This document shows positions 1 to 8,264 of a DNA stretch of 25,341 nt, piece by piece. The position numbers were made by a program, and so were the translations under genes. The stretch is from an uncultured Dialister sp. (GTDB taxonomy: Bacteria > Bacillota > Negativicutes > Veillonellales > Dialisteraceae): the NCBI RefSeq assembly GCF_900541605.1, contig NZ_UQKJ01000019.1:1-25341 (forward strand). Direction: 5' to 3'. The notes below the pieces were generated by a model that saw only the letters and a program-made list of their open reading frames with translations, made no database searches and was not told where the DNA came from. Numbering within the stretch: position 1 is the stretch's first letter; every line of letters begins with the position of its first letter.

Positions 1-21
1 CCTTTGGGCCGCAAAAGAAGA

Positions 22-55
22 ACCACCAGCTAAGCTGGTGGGTTTCTCTTTTTTT
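22..55 (+). terminator. Rho-independent terminator of a gene left of the window
   Basis: CCACCAGC (23-30) and GCTGGTGG (34-41) form a perfect 8-bp stem with a TAA loop, followed by a T-rich run at 42-55. It lies immediately upstream of the ribosome site of the MFS gene, so it most likely ends transcription of a gene outside the window. No separate promoter is visible between it and the MFS gene, so read-through expression of that gene is possible. Confidence 0.7.
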
Positions 56-71
56 CAGGAGAAAATCTACT

Positions 72-1277
72 ATGGAAAATGAAAATAAGGAGCTCTCTGA
101 AAGGGAAATCCGTCAGACAATTATGGCTTCTGCTGTGGGAGCGGCCTTTATTGGAGGCAGTGCAACCCTGGTATTTCCATTTCTGCCACTTTACCTTATG
201 GAGCTGGGGGCTGCTCCGGAAACGGTGGCTCTGTGGAATTCGGCTGTAGTCTCCGGAATGTTTATTGTGGGGGCTCTGGTTATGCCCATATGGGGTGCTC
301 TGGCAGACCGATTCGGTAAGCGGAAGATGATTCTCCGGTCTGCGGCCTGTCTTTCCATTGCTTACTTCATGTCCTATTTTGCCCAGAATCCCTGGGAACT
401 GTTGGGAGCCAGGCTGTTTCAGGGATTTTCCTTTGGATTCAATCCGGTGAGCCAGGCCCTGGTATCAGAAATAACCGGCAGCCATGCAGGCTTATCTATA
501 GGGATACTCTTAGGCGGCAGGAGTGCCGGAACCATGCTTGGTCCCTTTCTGGGAGGAATTCTGGGAGCTCTTACAGGCCTCAGACTTCCGTTCCTTATTT
601 CCGGGTTCGTTGACCTGCTCGCTTTTCTTCTTGTTTTTCTTTTTGTGAAAGAACCACCTCGTAAGAAAGAAGGACGCAAAAAGATGCCCCTTGCTGCTTC
701 GCTTCGACAGCTGGGAAAAAACAGGAATTTCATGATTCTTATGGGCCTTATGATCATTAACCAGTGTGCCATGCTGATTATTAATCCTCTCATTGCCCTT
801 CACGTGGTAGAATTGACGGGCACCACCGAAAATGCCACCCTTATTTCGGGGATGATCTGTGGGGCTGCCGGTGTGGCCGGGGCTGTAGCGGGACCATTCT
901 GGGGACGCTGCGGTGAAAAAATAGGGTTTTACAGGACCATGGCACTTTCCTTTGCCGGTGCCGGACTGTTTTCGGGAATTCAGTTTCTGGCGCCTGCGGT
1001 TTTCCTTTTTGGCCTGGGGCAATTCGGATTTGGTTTCTTCACCATGGGCGGGGTGACATCTATATCCGGAGCTATTCCGGAGATGATCAGCAGTGATGAA
1101 GCTGGCAGTGCTTATGGTATCAATGCGGCTGCCATGAACATAGGGAACTGTATGGGACCGGTCCTGGGCGGTGGTTTAGCCCATGCATGCGGCAGCATGG
1201 GACCTGTTTTTCTACTTTCCTTTCTTTTGCAGCTCCTTTCAGCCGGTTATATATACGTGAGATTTATAAGAAAATAG
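72..1277 (+). CDS. MFS drug-efflux-type transporter
   Basis: This 401-residue protein is a 12-helix major facilitator superfamily carrier of the inner membrane, probably a proton-coupled multidrug or small-molecule exporter. The MFS motif A after helix 2 is clear (GALADRFGKRK, about residues 75-85), and a degenerate second copy sits at the start of the C-terminal half (WGRCGEKIGF, about residues 276-285). The length is typical of 12-TM drug:H+ antiporters related to MdtG. The start ATG at 72 has AGGAG at 57-61 in front of it. The gene stands alone: 226 bp separate it from sppA, which has its own promoter. No local regulator or pathway gene points to a substrate, so the substrate cannot be named. 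The family call is secure; the export direction is inferred from similarity to efflux members. Confidence 0.85.
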   Translation: MENENKELSEREIRQTIMASAVGAAFIGGSATLVFPFLPLYLMELGAAPETVALWNSAVVSGMFIVGALVMPIWGALADRFGKRKMILRSAACLSIAYFMSYFAQNPWELLGARLFQGFSFGFNPVSQALVSEITGSHAGLSIGILLGGRSAGTMLGPFLGGILGALTGLRLPFLISGFVDLLAFLLVFLFVKEPPRKKEGRKKMPLAASLRQLGKNRNFMILMGLMIINQCAMLIINPLIALHVVELTGTTENATLISGMICGAAGVAGAVAGPFWGRCGEKIGFYRTMALSFAGAGLFSGIQFLAPAVFLFGLGQFGFGFFTMGGVTSISGAIPEMISSDEAGSAYGINAAAMNIGNCMGPVLGGGLAHACGSMGPVFLLSFLLQLLSAGYIYVRFIRK

Positions 1278-1427
1278 GAACTATCGGTTTAGAATTTACA
1301 GCTGTCTCTTGAACGCTTACCTGGATAATCTGCCAATAATCAGTAGTAATTGTTAAGTCGTAATCGGGGAAAATGGCTTTTTTCGGGGAATCCTCGAGAG
1401 CTGGCCAGCCCTTTACTCCAGTCTCTG

Positions 1428-1436
1428 TGCTATAAT
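1428..1436 (+). promoter_or_regulatory. Extended -10 promoter of sppA
   Basis: TGCTATAAT (1428-1436) is a perfect extended -10 element, TGn plus TATAAT. No good -35 box lies 16-18 bp upstream (the TTTACT at 1412 is only 13 bp away), which fits a promoter that depends on the extended -10. It would start sppA transcription near 1443, giving a leader of about 60 nt. Confidence 0.6.
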
Positions 1437-1503
1437 CTAATCAGATGTCTTCTAAAGAATCTAAAAAGTTTCTAAAGAATTTCCTTGTGAGAAGGAGGAC
1501 TTT

Positions 1504-2460
1504 ATGGATATACAGGCAAAAAGAAAATGGATGATTGTGGGAATTATCCTGCTTCTGGCAGTCGCCATTGCGGTGGGAACATCGGATATCTGGAAAAATG
1601 CTGGTACCGGTAACAGGAAAAATGGGTATGTAGCGGTTATTCGTATCGATGGACCTATCTATGGAGGACCAGAAGCCGATTCTATCCTGAATGGCGGCAG
1701 TGGCGTTACCAGTGAGGAATTGATGAAGGAATTTCAGGAGGCTCGGAAAGACCCTGAGGCGAAGGCTATCCTCGTCCGCATCAACAGCCCTGGCGGATCA
1801 ACTGGTGCTACCCAGGAAATTGCAGAAGAAATGGATAAAATCAGGAGCAGTGGAAAACCTATTGTGGTTTCCATGGGTGACATGTGTGCTTCTGCCGGAT
1901 ACTGGCTCGCCAGCAAGGGAAATTATATTTTTGCTACTCCCGCTACTATTACCGGAAGTATTGGCGTCTATATGGACTACACAAATATCGAAGATCTCAT
2001 GGATAAACTGGGCGTTAAGAATGAGAAAATCAAGAGTGGTGCCCACAAGGACATTCTGTCCATGTACCGTCCCATGACCGGTGAGGAAAGAGACATGGTA
2101 CAGGCTATGGTAGATGATATTTATAACCAGTTTGTGCAGACCGTGGCAGATGGCAGGAAAATGGATGAAAACAAGGTCAGAAGTATTGCGGACGGTCGTA
2201 TTCTTACAGGTAAACAGGCTCAGGATCTGGGGCTGGTAGATGCCATGGGAAACTACTATGATGCTTTGAGCTATGCTGCGTCCAGCGGTGGACTCCAGGG
2301 GGACAGTGAAAATATTCCCGTCAAGGTTTATGGCAGTGGCGTATCCCTGAAGGGTATTCTTTCCGGTGAAGTGAAAAATCTATCCGGTATTTTTGCTAAA
2401 GCAGCAGCAGATAATTTCAGGGAATCCCTTGCGGGATCCCCTGCACCATCCATAAAATAA
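1504..2460 (+). CDS. sppA: Signal peptide peptidase SppA (short, 36K type)
   Basis: SppA is a membrane-anchored serine protease that degrades signal peptides left after protein export and helps membrane protein quality control. This 318-residue protein has a positively charged N-terminus and one membrane anchor at about residues 9-25, then the S49 peptidase domain outside the membrane. The expected Ser/Lys dyad is visible: Ser130 in CASAGYW, and Lys182 in SGAHKD, 52 residues later, the same spacing as in the Bacillus enzyme. The INSPGG motif at about residues 93-98 is also typical. The length matches the half-size Gram-positive type rather than the 67K E. coli type. The start ATG at 1504 follows a strong GAAGGAGGAC ribosome site. 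A Yip1-like membrane protein follows after 10 bp, probably in the same transcript. Confidence 0.93.
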   Translation: MDIQAKRKWMIVGIILLLAVAIAVGTSDIWKNAGTGNRKNGYVAVIRIDGPIYGGPEADSILNGGSGVTSEELMKEFQEARKDPEAKAILVRINSPGGSTGATQEIAEEMDKIRSSGKPIVVSMGDMCASAGYWLASKGNYIFATPATITGSIGVYMDYTNIEDLMDKLGVKNEKIKSGAHKDILSMYRPMTGEERDMVQAMVDDIYNQFVQTVADGRKMDENKVRSIADGRILTGKQAQDLGLVDAMGNYYDALSYAASSGGLQGDSENIPVKVYGSGVSLKGILSGEVKNLSGIFAKAAADNFRESLAGSPAPSIK

Positions 2461-2470
2461 GGAGGACTCT

Positions 2471-3061
2471 ATGAACCGGTTTCTTGATCTGGCATTTGCC
2501 ATGCTCACATCACCTGCTAAGGCGTTGAGACTGATTACAAATGAGGAAAGACTGAAGGAAGGATTTATCCTGTGGATTTTCATCGTCTTTCTTCTGTCCC
2601 TGTCTGTATTTCGGCAGGGCCCGGGGCCTGTTGTACAGTTCCTGATGATGTTTCTCTTTATGGGAGCGGCTCTCCTGGTACATAGCGCAGTGATTGATTA
2701 TATCTCAGGTCTCTGGGGCGGTATGGGAACGGCCCGGGGGATAACGGCAGGATTCATGGCTGCTTCCCTTCCTCTTGCATTTTCCGTCATCTTTTCCTTT
2801 CTGGATACCCTGGGAGCTTCTTTTTTGTCCGGCATTGGAAGCTTTATCATTTTTATCTGGTCCTTTTATTTGGATGTGAAGGCTATCAGCGTAAATTATC
2901 AGTTCCATATGGGGAAGTCTGTGGTCATTGCTCTTACTCCCTATGTCCTGGCTATTATCTTTTTCCTGGCTCTTATGGCAGTAGGAATTATGGCTGCTGT
3001 AGAGGGGATTGCCAACATACAGGATGTACAGAGTATTGAATCTATGCTTGGCCAGATGTAA
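2471..3061 (+). CDS. Yip1-like multi-pass membrane protein
   Basis: A 196-residue very hydrophobic protein with about five membrane segments (roughly residues 31-47, 53-72, 92-112, 117-135 and 151-175). The N-terminal stretch (FLDLAFAMLTSPAKALRLI, before the first helix) resembles the region preceding the membrane domain in bacterial Yip1/YIP1-family proteins, where a short amphipathic segment with a conserved SP motif is common. The start ATG at 2471 has AAGGAGGACT just ahead. It is spaced 10 bp after sppA, so the two are likely co-transcribed and may both serve envelope maintenance, but that link is inference from position only. The molecular role of bacterial Yip1 proteins is not established, and the family call is moderate because the domain is defined mainly by its hydrophobic pattern. 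Confidence 0.7.
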   Translation: MNRFLDLAFAMLTSPAKALRLITNEERLKEGFILWIFIVFLLSLSVFRQGPGPVVQFLMMFLFMGAALLVHSAVIDYISGLWGGMGTARGITAGFMAASLPLAFSVIFSFLDTLGASFLSGIGSFIIFIWSFYLDVKAISVNYQFHMGKSVVIALTPYVLAIIFFLALMAVGIMAAVEGIANIQDVQSIESMLGQM

Positions 3062-3079
3062 AATATAAGGAAATAAAAG

Positions 3080-3124
3080 CAATGGGGCTGTGTCAGCAAT
3101 GGCATGGTCCCTGTTTCTTTTTAT
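3080..3124 (+). terminator. Possible terminator after the sppA operon
   Basis: A GGGGCTGTGTCAGC segment can fold on itself (GCTG/CAGC), and GGG at its 5' side can pair with the CCC near 3110, followed by the T-rich tract TTTCTTTTT. The stem is weak and interrupted, so this is a low-confidence call. Confidence 0.35.
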
Positions 3125-3279
3125 AAACTTATAAAATCTGTCAATAAACCGGTCAGTCACTGAGGGCAGTTTGTTTCTGCTTTACAGGTCAGGTCAGCAG
3201 ATATGAAACAGCGCTATCCCGAAGAGTATATGTAAAATAGGATCATTTATCGGTTCATGGGCAGCGTGAAATGGTCAAT

Positions 3280-3308
3280 TTCAAAAATTTCATTCCATGT
3301 GATATAAT
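3280..3308 (+). promoter_or_regulatory. glmS promoter
   Basis: TTCAAA (3280-3285), a 17-bp spacer and TATAAT (3303-3308) preceded by TGA, giving an extended -10. Transcription would start near 3315, leaving a leader of about 100 nt before glmS. Confidence 0.6.
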
Positions 3309-3415
3309 ATTAAGCGTATGTATTGCCTTTTATGGCTTTGACAACAGTTTTCCCATTCCTGGGAATTTTAAATGATAAAAATAAAGAAACAGAAACTTAT
3401 AAGGAGGAATACCAT

Positions 3416-5242
3416 ATGTGCGGTATTGTTGGTTATGTAGGAAGCGGGAACGCAGAGGACTTTCTCATTGATGGATTAAGGCGTCTTGAATACAGAGGCT
3501 ATGATTCCGCTGGTATTGCAGTGTATGAAGATGGAAAGATCAGGATTGAGAAGAAACAGGGCCGTCTCGTGAATCTGGAAAATGTCTTGAAAGAACACCC
3601 TCTGACCAGGCATATTGGTATTGGCCATACCCGTTGGGCTACCCATGGCAAGCCCTCTGACCGGAATGCCCATCCCCATGGGGACTGCCATAATCATTTT
3701 GTAGTCGTTCATAATGGTATTATTGAAAATTACATGACCCTGAAAAAAGAACTCATTGAAAAGGGACATGTCTTCAAATCGGATACGGATACAGAGGTTG
3801 TGCCCCACCTTCTGGAAGAACTGGATGATGGAGATTTTCTGTCCACCGTCCGCAAGATGCTCTCCATGATTGAAGGTTCCTATAGTCTTGTTATCATGGA
3901 CTCTGCAGATCCCGACACGATTATCTGCACCAAAAAAGCAAACCCCCTCATTATTGGTCTCGGTAAAGGGGAAAACTTCATTGCCTCCGATATTCCGGCG
4001 GTGATTAACCGTACCCGGGATATCTATATCCTTGACGATGAAGAACTGGCTGTAGTGAAGAAAGACAGCGTGACTATTCTTGATAAAGAGGGACATCCGA
4101 TTCATAAGGATATCCAGAAAGTTACATGGACTGCGGAAGCTGCTGAAAAAGGCGGTTACCCCCATTTCATGCTGAAAGAAATTTTTGAACAGCCTAAGGC
4201 CGTACGGGATACGGTACAGATTCACCTGAACAAAGATGGTTCCGTAGCATTCCCGGACCTTCACTGGACAAAAGAATGCTTCGACGACATTGATAATATC
4301 CTGATTACTGCCTGCGGTACTGCCTACCATGCCGGACTTGTGGCAAAACACTATATTGAACGGTTTGTGAAAATTCCGGTTTCTGTAGAAATTGCTTCTG
4401 AATACCGGTACAGTAAACCTCTCACCACCAGCCATACCTTATGCATTGTAGTTTCCCAGTCCGGTGAAACCATTGATACATTGGAAGCATTAAAAGAGGC
4501 TAAACGGCATGGTGCGAAGAGTCTGGCTGTCACGAACTCCATTGGTTCTTCCATTGCCCGGGAAGCGGACAAAGTAGTATATACTCTGGCGGGCCCGGAA
4601 ATTGCGGTAGCATCCACAAAAGCCTATACTACCCAGCTTGTGGCACTGCTGCTTCTGTCCCTCTACATGGCACAGCTCCGTAAAACCATTCCGGATGAAC
4701 TTATTCATAAGATTACCGCTGGACTGAAGGACCTTCCGAAACAGATTGAAAAGGTACTGGGAGAAAAGGACCACATGTCCCATGTGGCAGACCGTCTGAT
4801 CAAGGCTCATGATATTTTCTATCTGGGCCGTTCCATTGACTATGCTATTGCCATGGAAGGGGCACTGAAGCTGAAGGAAGTTTCTTATATCCATGCCGAG
4901 TCTTATGCTGCCGGTGAGTTGAAACATGGTACACTGGCTCTTATCACGAAGGATACGCCGGTGATTGCCGTAGCTACCCAGGATGCCGTAAGCTCCAAGA
5001 TGTACAGCAACATCCAGGAAGTCAAGGCCCGGGGAGCAGAAGTTTTGGGCATCGGTTATGAAGATGATAAGGAACTGGAAAAGTACACCACAGAAACGGT
5101 CCGTATTCCACGGGTGGATTTCTTCATTGCTCCTATTCTTGCAGTGATTCCCATGCAGCTTCTTGCTTACTATACAAGTATCAAGAGGGGTAACGATGTG
5201 GACAAACCAAGAAATCTGGCTAAGTCGGTTACCGTTGAATAA
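3416..5242 (+). CDS. glmS: Glutamine--fructose-6-phosphate aminotransferase (isomerizing)
   Basis: GlmS converts fructose-6-phosphate and glutamine to glucosamine-6-phosphate, the first step toward UDP-GlcNAc for peptidoglycan and lipopolysaccharide; it is cytoplasmic. The protein is 608 residues, the standard length. It opens with MCGIVGYVG, so removal of Met exposes the catalytic Cys1 of the N-terminal glutaminase domain. Two SIS sugar-isomerase domains follow, with ITACGTAYHAG and VSQSGETIDT as landmarks, and the C-terminus ends in the conserved PRNLAKSVTVE. A longer reading frame exists from 3323, but the start at 3416 is chosen because AAGGAGGAA at 3401-3409 precedes it and because Cys must be residue 2. 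It is monocistronic, with its own promoter and a strong terminator. No glmS ribozyme was recognised upstream. Confidence 0.97.
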   Translation: MCGIVGYVGSGNAEDFLIDGLRRLEYRGYDSAGIAVYEDGKIRIEKKQGRLVNLENVLKEHPLTRHIGIGHTRWATHGKPSDRNAHPHGDCHNHFVVVHNGIIENYMTLKKELIEKGHVFKSDTDTEVVPHLLEELDDGDFLSTVRKMLSMIEGSYSLVIMDSADPDTIICTKKANPLIIGLGKGENFIASDIPAVINRTRDIYILDDEELAVVKKDSVTILDKEGHPIHKDIQKVTWTAEAAEKGGYPHFMLKEIFEQPKAVRDTVQIHLNKDGSVAFPDLHWTKECFDDIDNILITACGTAYHAGLVAKHYIERFVKIPVSVEIASEYRYSKPLTTSHTLCIVVSQSGETIDTLEALKEAKRHGAKSLAVTNSIGSSIAREADKVVYTLAGPEIAVASTKAYTTQLVALLLLSLYMAQLRKTIPDELIHKITAGLKDLPKQIEKVLGEKDHMSHVADRLIKAHDIFYLGRSIDYAIAMEGALKLKEVSYIHAESYAAGELKHGTLALITKDTPVIAVATQDAVSSKMYSNIQEVKARGAEVLGIGYEDDKELEKYTTETVRIPRVDFFIAPILAVIPMQLLAYYTSIKRGNDVDKPRNLAKSVTVE

Positions 5243-5258
5243 TTGAACGATTAAACTG

Positions 5259-5293
5259 AATCCGCAGGAGCTGTGTGCTTCTGCGGATTTTTT
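5259..5293 (+). terminator. glmS terminator
   Basis: AATCCGCAG (5259-5267) pairs with CTGCGGATT (5281-5289) around a 13-nt loop and runs into a T tract ending at 5293. It begins 17 bp after the glmS stop. Confidence 0.85.
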
Positions 5294-5425
5294 GCAATAG
5301 GGCGGTGCGGTATACCGCTGGCAGCTTATGGCTATCTGCTTCCTGCTGAACGATTGGAGGGCCGGGAACTGTCCTCTGATGACTGAAAGCTGTACATTGA
5401 TAGTTGGCAGCGGTTATCCCCGCTA

Positions 5426-5454
5426 TTGCGAAATCATGGGATTCAGCATAAAAT
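5426..5454 (+). promoter_or_regulatory. Candidate trpS promoter P1
   Basis: TTGCGA (5426-5431), 17-bp spacer and TAAAAT (5449-5454). It lies about 100 bp ahead of the trpS start and is well spaced, but neither box is perfect. Confidence 0.45.
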
Positions 5455-5478
5455 AGAACTATATGAGAAAAATACCTT

Positions 5479-5508
5479 TTGACAATGACTCTTCCATCTT
5501 TGGAGAAT
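5479..5508 (+). promoter_or_regulatory. Candidate trpS promoter P2
   Basis: A consensus TTGACA (5479-5484) with GAGAAT (5503-5508) 18 bp downstream. The -35 is perfect and the -10 is 4 of 6. It would give a short leader of about 40 nt. Confidence 0.45.
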
Positions 5509-5554
5509 TGTTTCATCTGTGCGTTTTCGGAATTTAAGGATAGGAGTTGTATGT

Positions 5555-6616
5555 ATGAAAAAAATTATTTTAACCGGTGACCGTCCTACGGGCCGTCTTC
5601 ATGTAGGCCATTATGTGGGGTCTCTTCGTGAAAGAGTGGCCCTCCAGAACTCCGGAAAATTTGATGAAGTATACATTGAAATTGCTGATGCCCAGGCTTT
5701 GACAGACAATGCAGATAATCCGGAAAAGGTGCGTAAAAATGTACTCCAGGTGGCACTGGATTACCTCTCTGTAGGCATCAATCCGGAAAAGTCCTGCATT
5801 TTCATTCAGTCCCTCGTACCGGCACTGCCGGAACTCACTATGTACTATATGAATCTGGTTACCGTGGCAAGACTTGAACGAAATCCTACGGTGAAAGCAG
5901 AAATCCAGCAGAAACACTTTGAAACGAGCATTCCGGCCGGGTTCCTTTGCTATCCTGTGAGCCAGGCAGCTGATATTACCGGCTTTATGGCAACCACCGT
6001 TCCCACGGGGGAGGATCAGGAACCGATGTTGGAACAGACACGGGAAATTGTCCGTAAGTTTAATGAAATTTATGGGGAAACCCTGGTGGAACCGGAAATT
6101 GTCCTTTCTACCAATAAAGCAAGCCTCCGCCTGCCCGGGACTGATGGCAAAGCCAAGATGAGTAAATCTTTGGGTAACTGTATCTACCTCTCTGATGAAC
6201 CGGAGGATATTGAAAAGAAAATCATGTCCATGTATACTGATCCGACCCATTTACGTAAGGATGATCCCGGCCATGTAGAAGGAAATCCGGTCTTCACGTA
6301 TCTCGATGCTTTCTGCAGGGATGAATATTTTGCAGAATTCCTTCCGGAATATAAGAACCTGGATGAACTGAAAGCCCATTACACCCGTGGCGGACTTGGC
6401 GATGTAAAGGTGAAGCGGTTCCTGAATAAGGTAATGCAGACAGAATTGGCTCCTATCCGTGAGCGCCGTCATGAATGGGAGAAACGGCTTCCAGATGTGG
6501 CGGATATCTTGGAAGAGGGCACAAAGAAGGCGGCAGCCAAAGCTGATGAGACCCTGCAGAAAGTCAGGAAGGCTATGAGAATCAATTATTTCGAAGATGG
6601 AAATCTGCTGAAATAA
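5555..6616 (+). CDS. trpS: Tryptophan--tRNA ligase
   Basis: TrpS charges tRNA-Trp with tryptophan using ATP; it is a cytoplasmic class I synthetase that acts as a dimer. The 353-residue protein carries the HIGH-type signature in RLHVGHY (residues 14-20) and a perfect KMSKS at residues 201-205, the two ATP-binding motifs of class I enzymes. The GDRPTGRLHVGH opening is typical of bacterial TrpS. The frame is open from 5519, but ATG 5555 is preferred because TAGGAG at 5541-5546 is 8 bp away and because the protein then begins MKKIILTGDRPTG, as in the family. It is monocistronic and ended by a strong hairpin. No T-box leader is present, so its control differs from that of valS and cysS. Confidence 0.95.
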   Translation: MKKIILTGDRPTGRLHVGHYVGSLRERVALQNSGKFDEVYIEIADAQALTDNADNPEKVRKNVLQVALDYLSVGINPEKSCIFIQSLVPALPELTMYYMNLVTVARLERNPTVKAEIQQKHFETSIPAGFLCYPVSQAADITGFMATTVPTGEDQEPMLEQTREIVRKFNEIYGETLVEPEIVLSTNKASLRLPGTDGKAKMSKSLGNCIYLSDEPEDIEKKIMSMYTDPTHLRKDDPGHVEGNPVFTYLDAFCRDEYFAEFLPEYKNLDELKAHYTRGGLGDVKVKRFLNKVMQTELAPIRERRHEWEKRLPDVADILEEGTKKAAAKADETLQKVRKAMRINYFEDGNLLK

Positions 6617-6627
6617 AGATGCCAATG

Positions 6628-6660
6628 AAAAGACTGTGGAGAAATCTGCAGTCTTTTTTT
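6628..6660 (+). terminator. trpS terminator
   Basis: AAAAGACTG (6628-6636) pairs with CAGTCTTTT (6649-6657) and is followed by an unbroken T run to 6660. It starts 12 bp after the trpS stop. Confidence 0.85.
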
Positions 6661-6886
6661 ATGGCATAGAGATAAGTAGTTATTCGCTGTCCGATTACTT
6701 TTAACGGTTTGCAGATATTGGGGTCAGCCTGGTTTGCTGGTGGTTAGTGGCCTTACTTTTTCCAGGCCGCAGAAGGATAACGGAAAGCGTAAACTGGCAT
6801 CCCCATTTCGGTGACTCATACAGACTCCTGTTTGCCAATATAATTCATAGCATACAATGCAATAATAAAAATTATTATAACATATA
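6661..6886. other. Unassigned gap between trpS and the nhaA promoter
   Basis: The first 180 bp are GC-balanced with a modest stem (GTGGCCT near 6746 against AGGCCGC near 6763). The last 60 bp are very AT-rich, including the inverted repeat AATAATAAAAATTATT near 6861-6876. It lies upstream of the likely nhaA promoter, so it would not be part of the nhaA mRNA leader. No ORF or known riboswitch could be recognised. Confidence 0.4.
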
Positions 6887-6915
6887 ATGACATAATAAAA
6901 AATATATGCTATGAT
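6887..6915 (+). promoter_or_regulatory. nhaA promoter
   Basis: ATGACA (6887-6892, 5 of 6), a 17-bp spacer and TATGAT (6910-6915) preceded by TGC, an extended -10. It sits in a markedly AT-rich stretch, and the leader would be only about 30 nt. Confidence 0.6.
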
Positions 6916-6953
6916 TTATATATAAATTGATTTTATTATAAAAGGAGATGACT

Positions 6954-8147
6954 ATGAGACAAAAGATCCAAACCATAAAAGACCCGTTTCTTGCTTTTCT
7001 GAAATCAGAAGCAAGCGGTGGAGTAATTCTTCTAATTTGCGCCATTACAGCCATTATATTGGCTAATTCCCCCTTAGGGGAAGGATATGATCATTTCCTG
7101 CACAGGCCCCTCTCATTGGGGTATGGGACATTTTCCCTGGAAATGGGACTGGTACATTGGATTAATGACGGACTCATGGCGGTCTTCTTCTTTCTGGTGG
7201 GGCTGGAAATTAAAAGGGAATTTCTTTTTGGTGAGCTAAAAACACCTTCTGCCATGGTTCTTCCTGTATTTGGTGCCTTGGGAGGCATGTTGGTTCCGGC
7301 CATTCTATACAGCCTTGTGAACTGGGGCAGTTCCACCATAGGCGGATGGGGGATACCCATGGCCACGGATATTGCCTTTGCCCTCGGAATCATGACAATG
7401 GCAGCAGGAAGCGCACCTTTGGGATTGGTGGTCTTTCTCACGGCCCTGGCCATCGTAGATGACCTGGGAGCTATCATTGTGATTGCCCTGTTTTACAGCA
7501 GCCAGATGGAATGGGTGGCACTGGCGGCGGGGCTGTCAGCTCTTGCGGTTCCATTCCTCATGGGGAGGTTTAGAGTGAAGTGGTTCCCGGCTTACCTGCT
7601 ATGCGGCCTTCTTGGGTGGTATTTTTTTCTGAAAGCCGGTATCCATCCTACCATTGCTGGAGTAGTTCTTGGATTTTCCATTCCTGCCCGGGAGAATCCA
7701 AAAGTGTCCATGCTCCATAAATGGGAGGAACGGCTGGAACCTTGGTCTTCCTACCTCATAATGCCTGTTTTTGCTCTTGCCAATGCGGGAGTGGCTGTAT
7801 CCCTGGGAGCTCTTGATTTCACATCTCCCCTTCTCTGGGGGATTGGTGCCGGGCTGGTATTAGGAAAACCGTTAGGTATCTTTGGATCTGTATTCCTGAT
7901 CCATAAAATCACAGGTATTTCTTTGCCTGGCGGAGCCCGCCCGGGAGAACTGGCAGCGGCAGGCATGCTGGGGGGCATCGGATTCACCATGTCCATCTTC
8001 ATTGCATCCATTGCTTTTACGGATCCGGGACTTCTGAACCTTGCTAAATTCTCCATTCTACTATCGTCCACAGTATCCGCAGTATTGGGAACGATAGTGT
8101 TTAAACTGGGGAAACGGTTTAATGCAGAAAAAAAGACGAGAAATTAG
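6954..8147 (+). CDS. nhaA: Na+/H+ antiporter NhaA
   Basis: NhaA exports Na+ or Li+ in exchange for two protons and maintains pH and sodium balance at the inner membrane. The protein has 397 residues and the usual dense pattern of membrane helices. The ion-binding residues expected from the E. coli enzyme are visible: Asp139 in MATDIAFALG and the pair Asp169-Asp170 in IVDDLGAI, matching Asp133, Asp163 and Asp164. An ATG at 6948 is in frame, but it overlaps the AAAGGAG ribosome site (6941-6947), so ATG 6954, 6 bp after it, is preferred. The gene is monocistronic and shares a bidirectional terminator with the convergent ptsI. Regulation by Na+ or pH is plausible from the family but no regulator gene is nearby. 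Confidence 0.96.
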   Translation: MRQKIQTIKDPFLAFLKSEASGGVILLICAITAIILANSPLGEGYDHFLHRPLSLGYGTFSLEMGLVHWINDGLMAVFFFLVGLEIKREFLFGELKTPSAMVLPVFGALGGMLVPAILYSLVNWGSSTIGGWGIPMATDIAFALGIMTMAAGSAPLGLVVFLTALAIVDDLGAIIVIALFYSSQMEWVALAAGLSALAVPFLMGRFRVKWFPAYLLCGLLGWYFFLKAGIHPTIAGVVLGFSIPARENPKVSMLHKWEERLEPWSSYLIMPVFALANAGVAVSLGALDFTSPLLWGIGAGLVLGKPLGIFGSVFLIHKITGISLPGGARPGELAAAGMLGGIGFTMSIFIASIAFTDPGLLNLAKFSILLSSTVSAVLGTIVFKLGKRFNAEKKTRN

Positions 8148-8213
8148 TAGCGACGCATACATTAAGAAACACGTAAATTCTATGGGCTTGAATGGCAGCT
8201 TTCTAATGCATCA

Positions 8214-8257
8214 GAAAAAACCGTGAATCATGATTTCTCATGTTCACGGTTTTTTTA
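8214..8257. terminator. Bidirectional terminator between nhaA and ptsI
   Basis: ACCGTGAA pairs with TTCACGGT around a 15-nt loop, with an A run on the left and a T run on the right (8250-8256), so it can end transcription from both sides. It lies between the convergent nhaA (+) and ptsI (-) genes. Confidence 0.85.
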
Positions 8258-8264
8258 TGTTTCA

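Larger units (their letters stand above)
3062..3415. other. 354-bp gap between the Yip1-like gene and glmS
   Basis: It holds the weak terminator-like structure near 3080-3124 and the glmS promoter at 3280-3308. A TTGACA hexamer also occurs at 3338-3343 without a convincing -10 partner. The hallmarks of a glmS ribozyme (its conserved core and GCGCC cleavage context) were not seen. No credible small ORF was found. Confidence 0.5.
5294..5554. other. Gap between the glmS terminator and trpS
   Basis: Contains a perfect 12-bp palindrome GCGGTATACCGC at 5307-5318 and two candidate promoters: TTGCGA (5426-5431) with TAAAAT (5449-5454) at 17 bp, and TTGACA (5479-5484) with GAGAAT (5503-5508) at 18 bp. 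No T-box sequence (TGGNACC) or other leader element of a tryptophan-regulated gene is visible, unlike valS and cysS in this window. Confidence 0.5.

Noticed and set aside
3323..3415. Longer N-terminus for GlmS
   Set aside because: It would bury the catalytic cysteine that must be exposed at the N-terminus, and the strong ribosome site is at 3401-3409.
6661..6886. Riboswitch (Na+, Li+ or other) for nhaA
   Set aside because: The best promoter lies at 6887-6915, downstream of this segment, and no known aptamer core could be matched.
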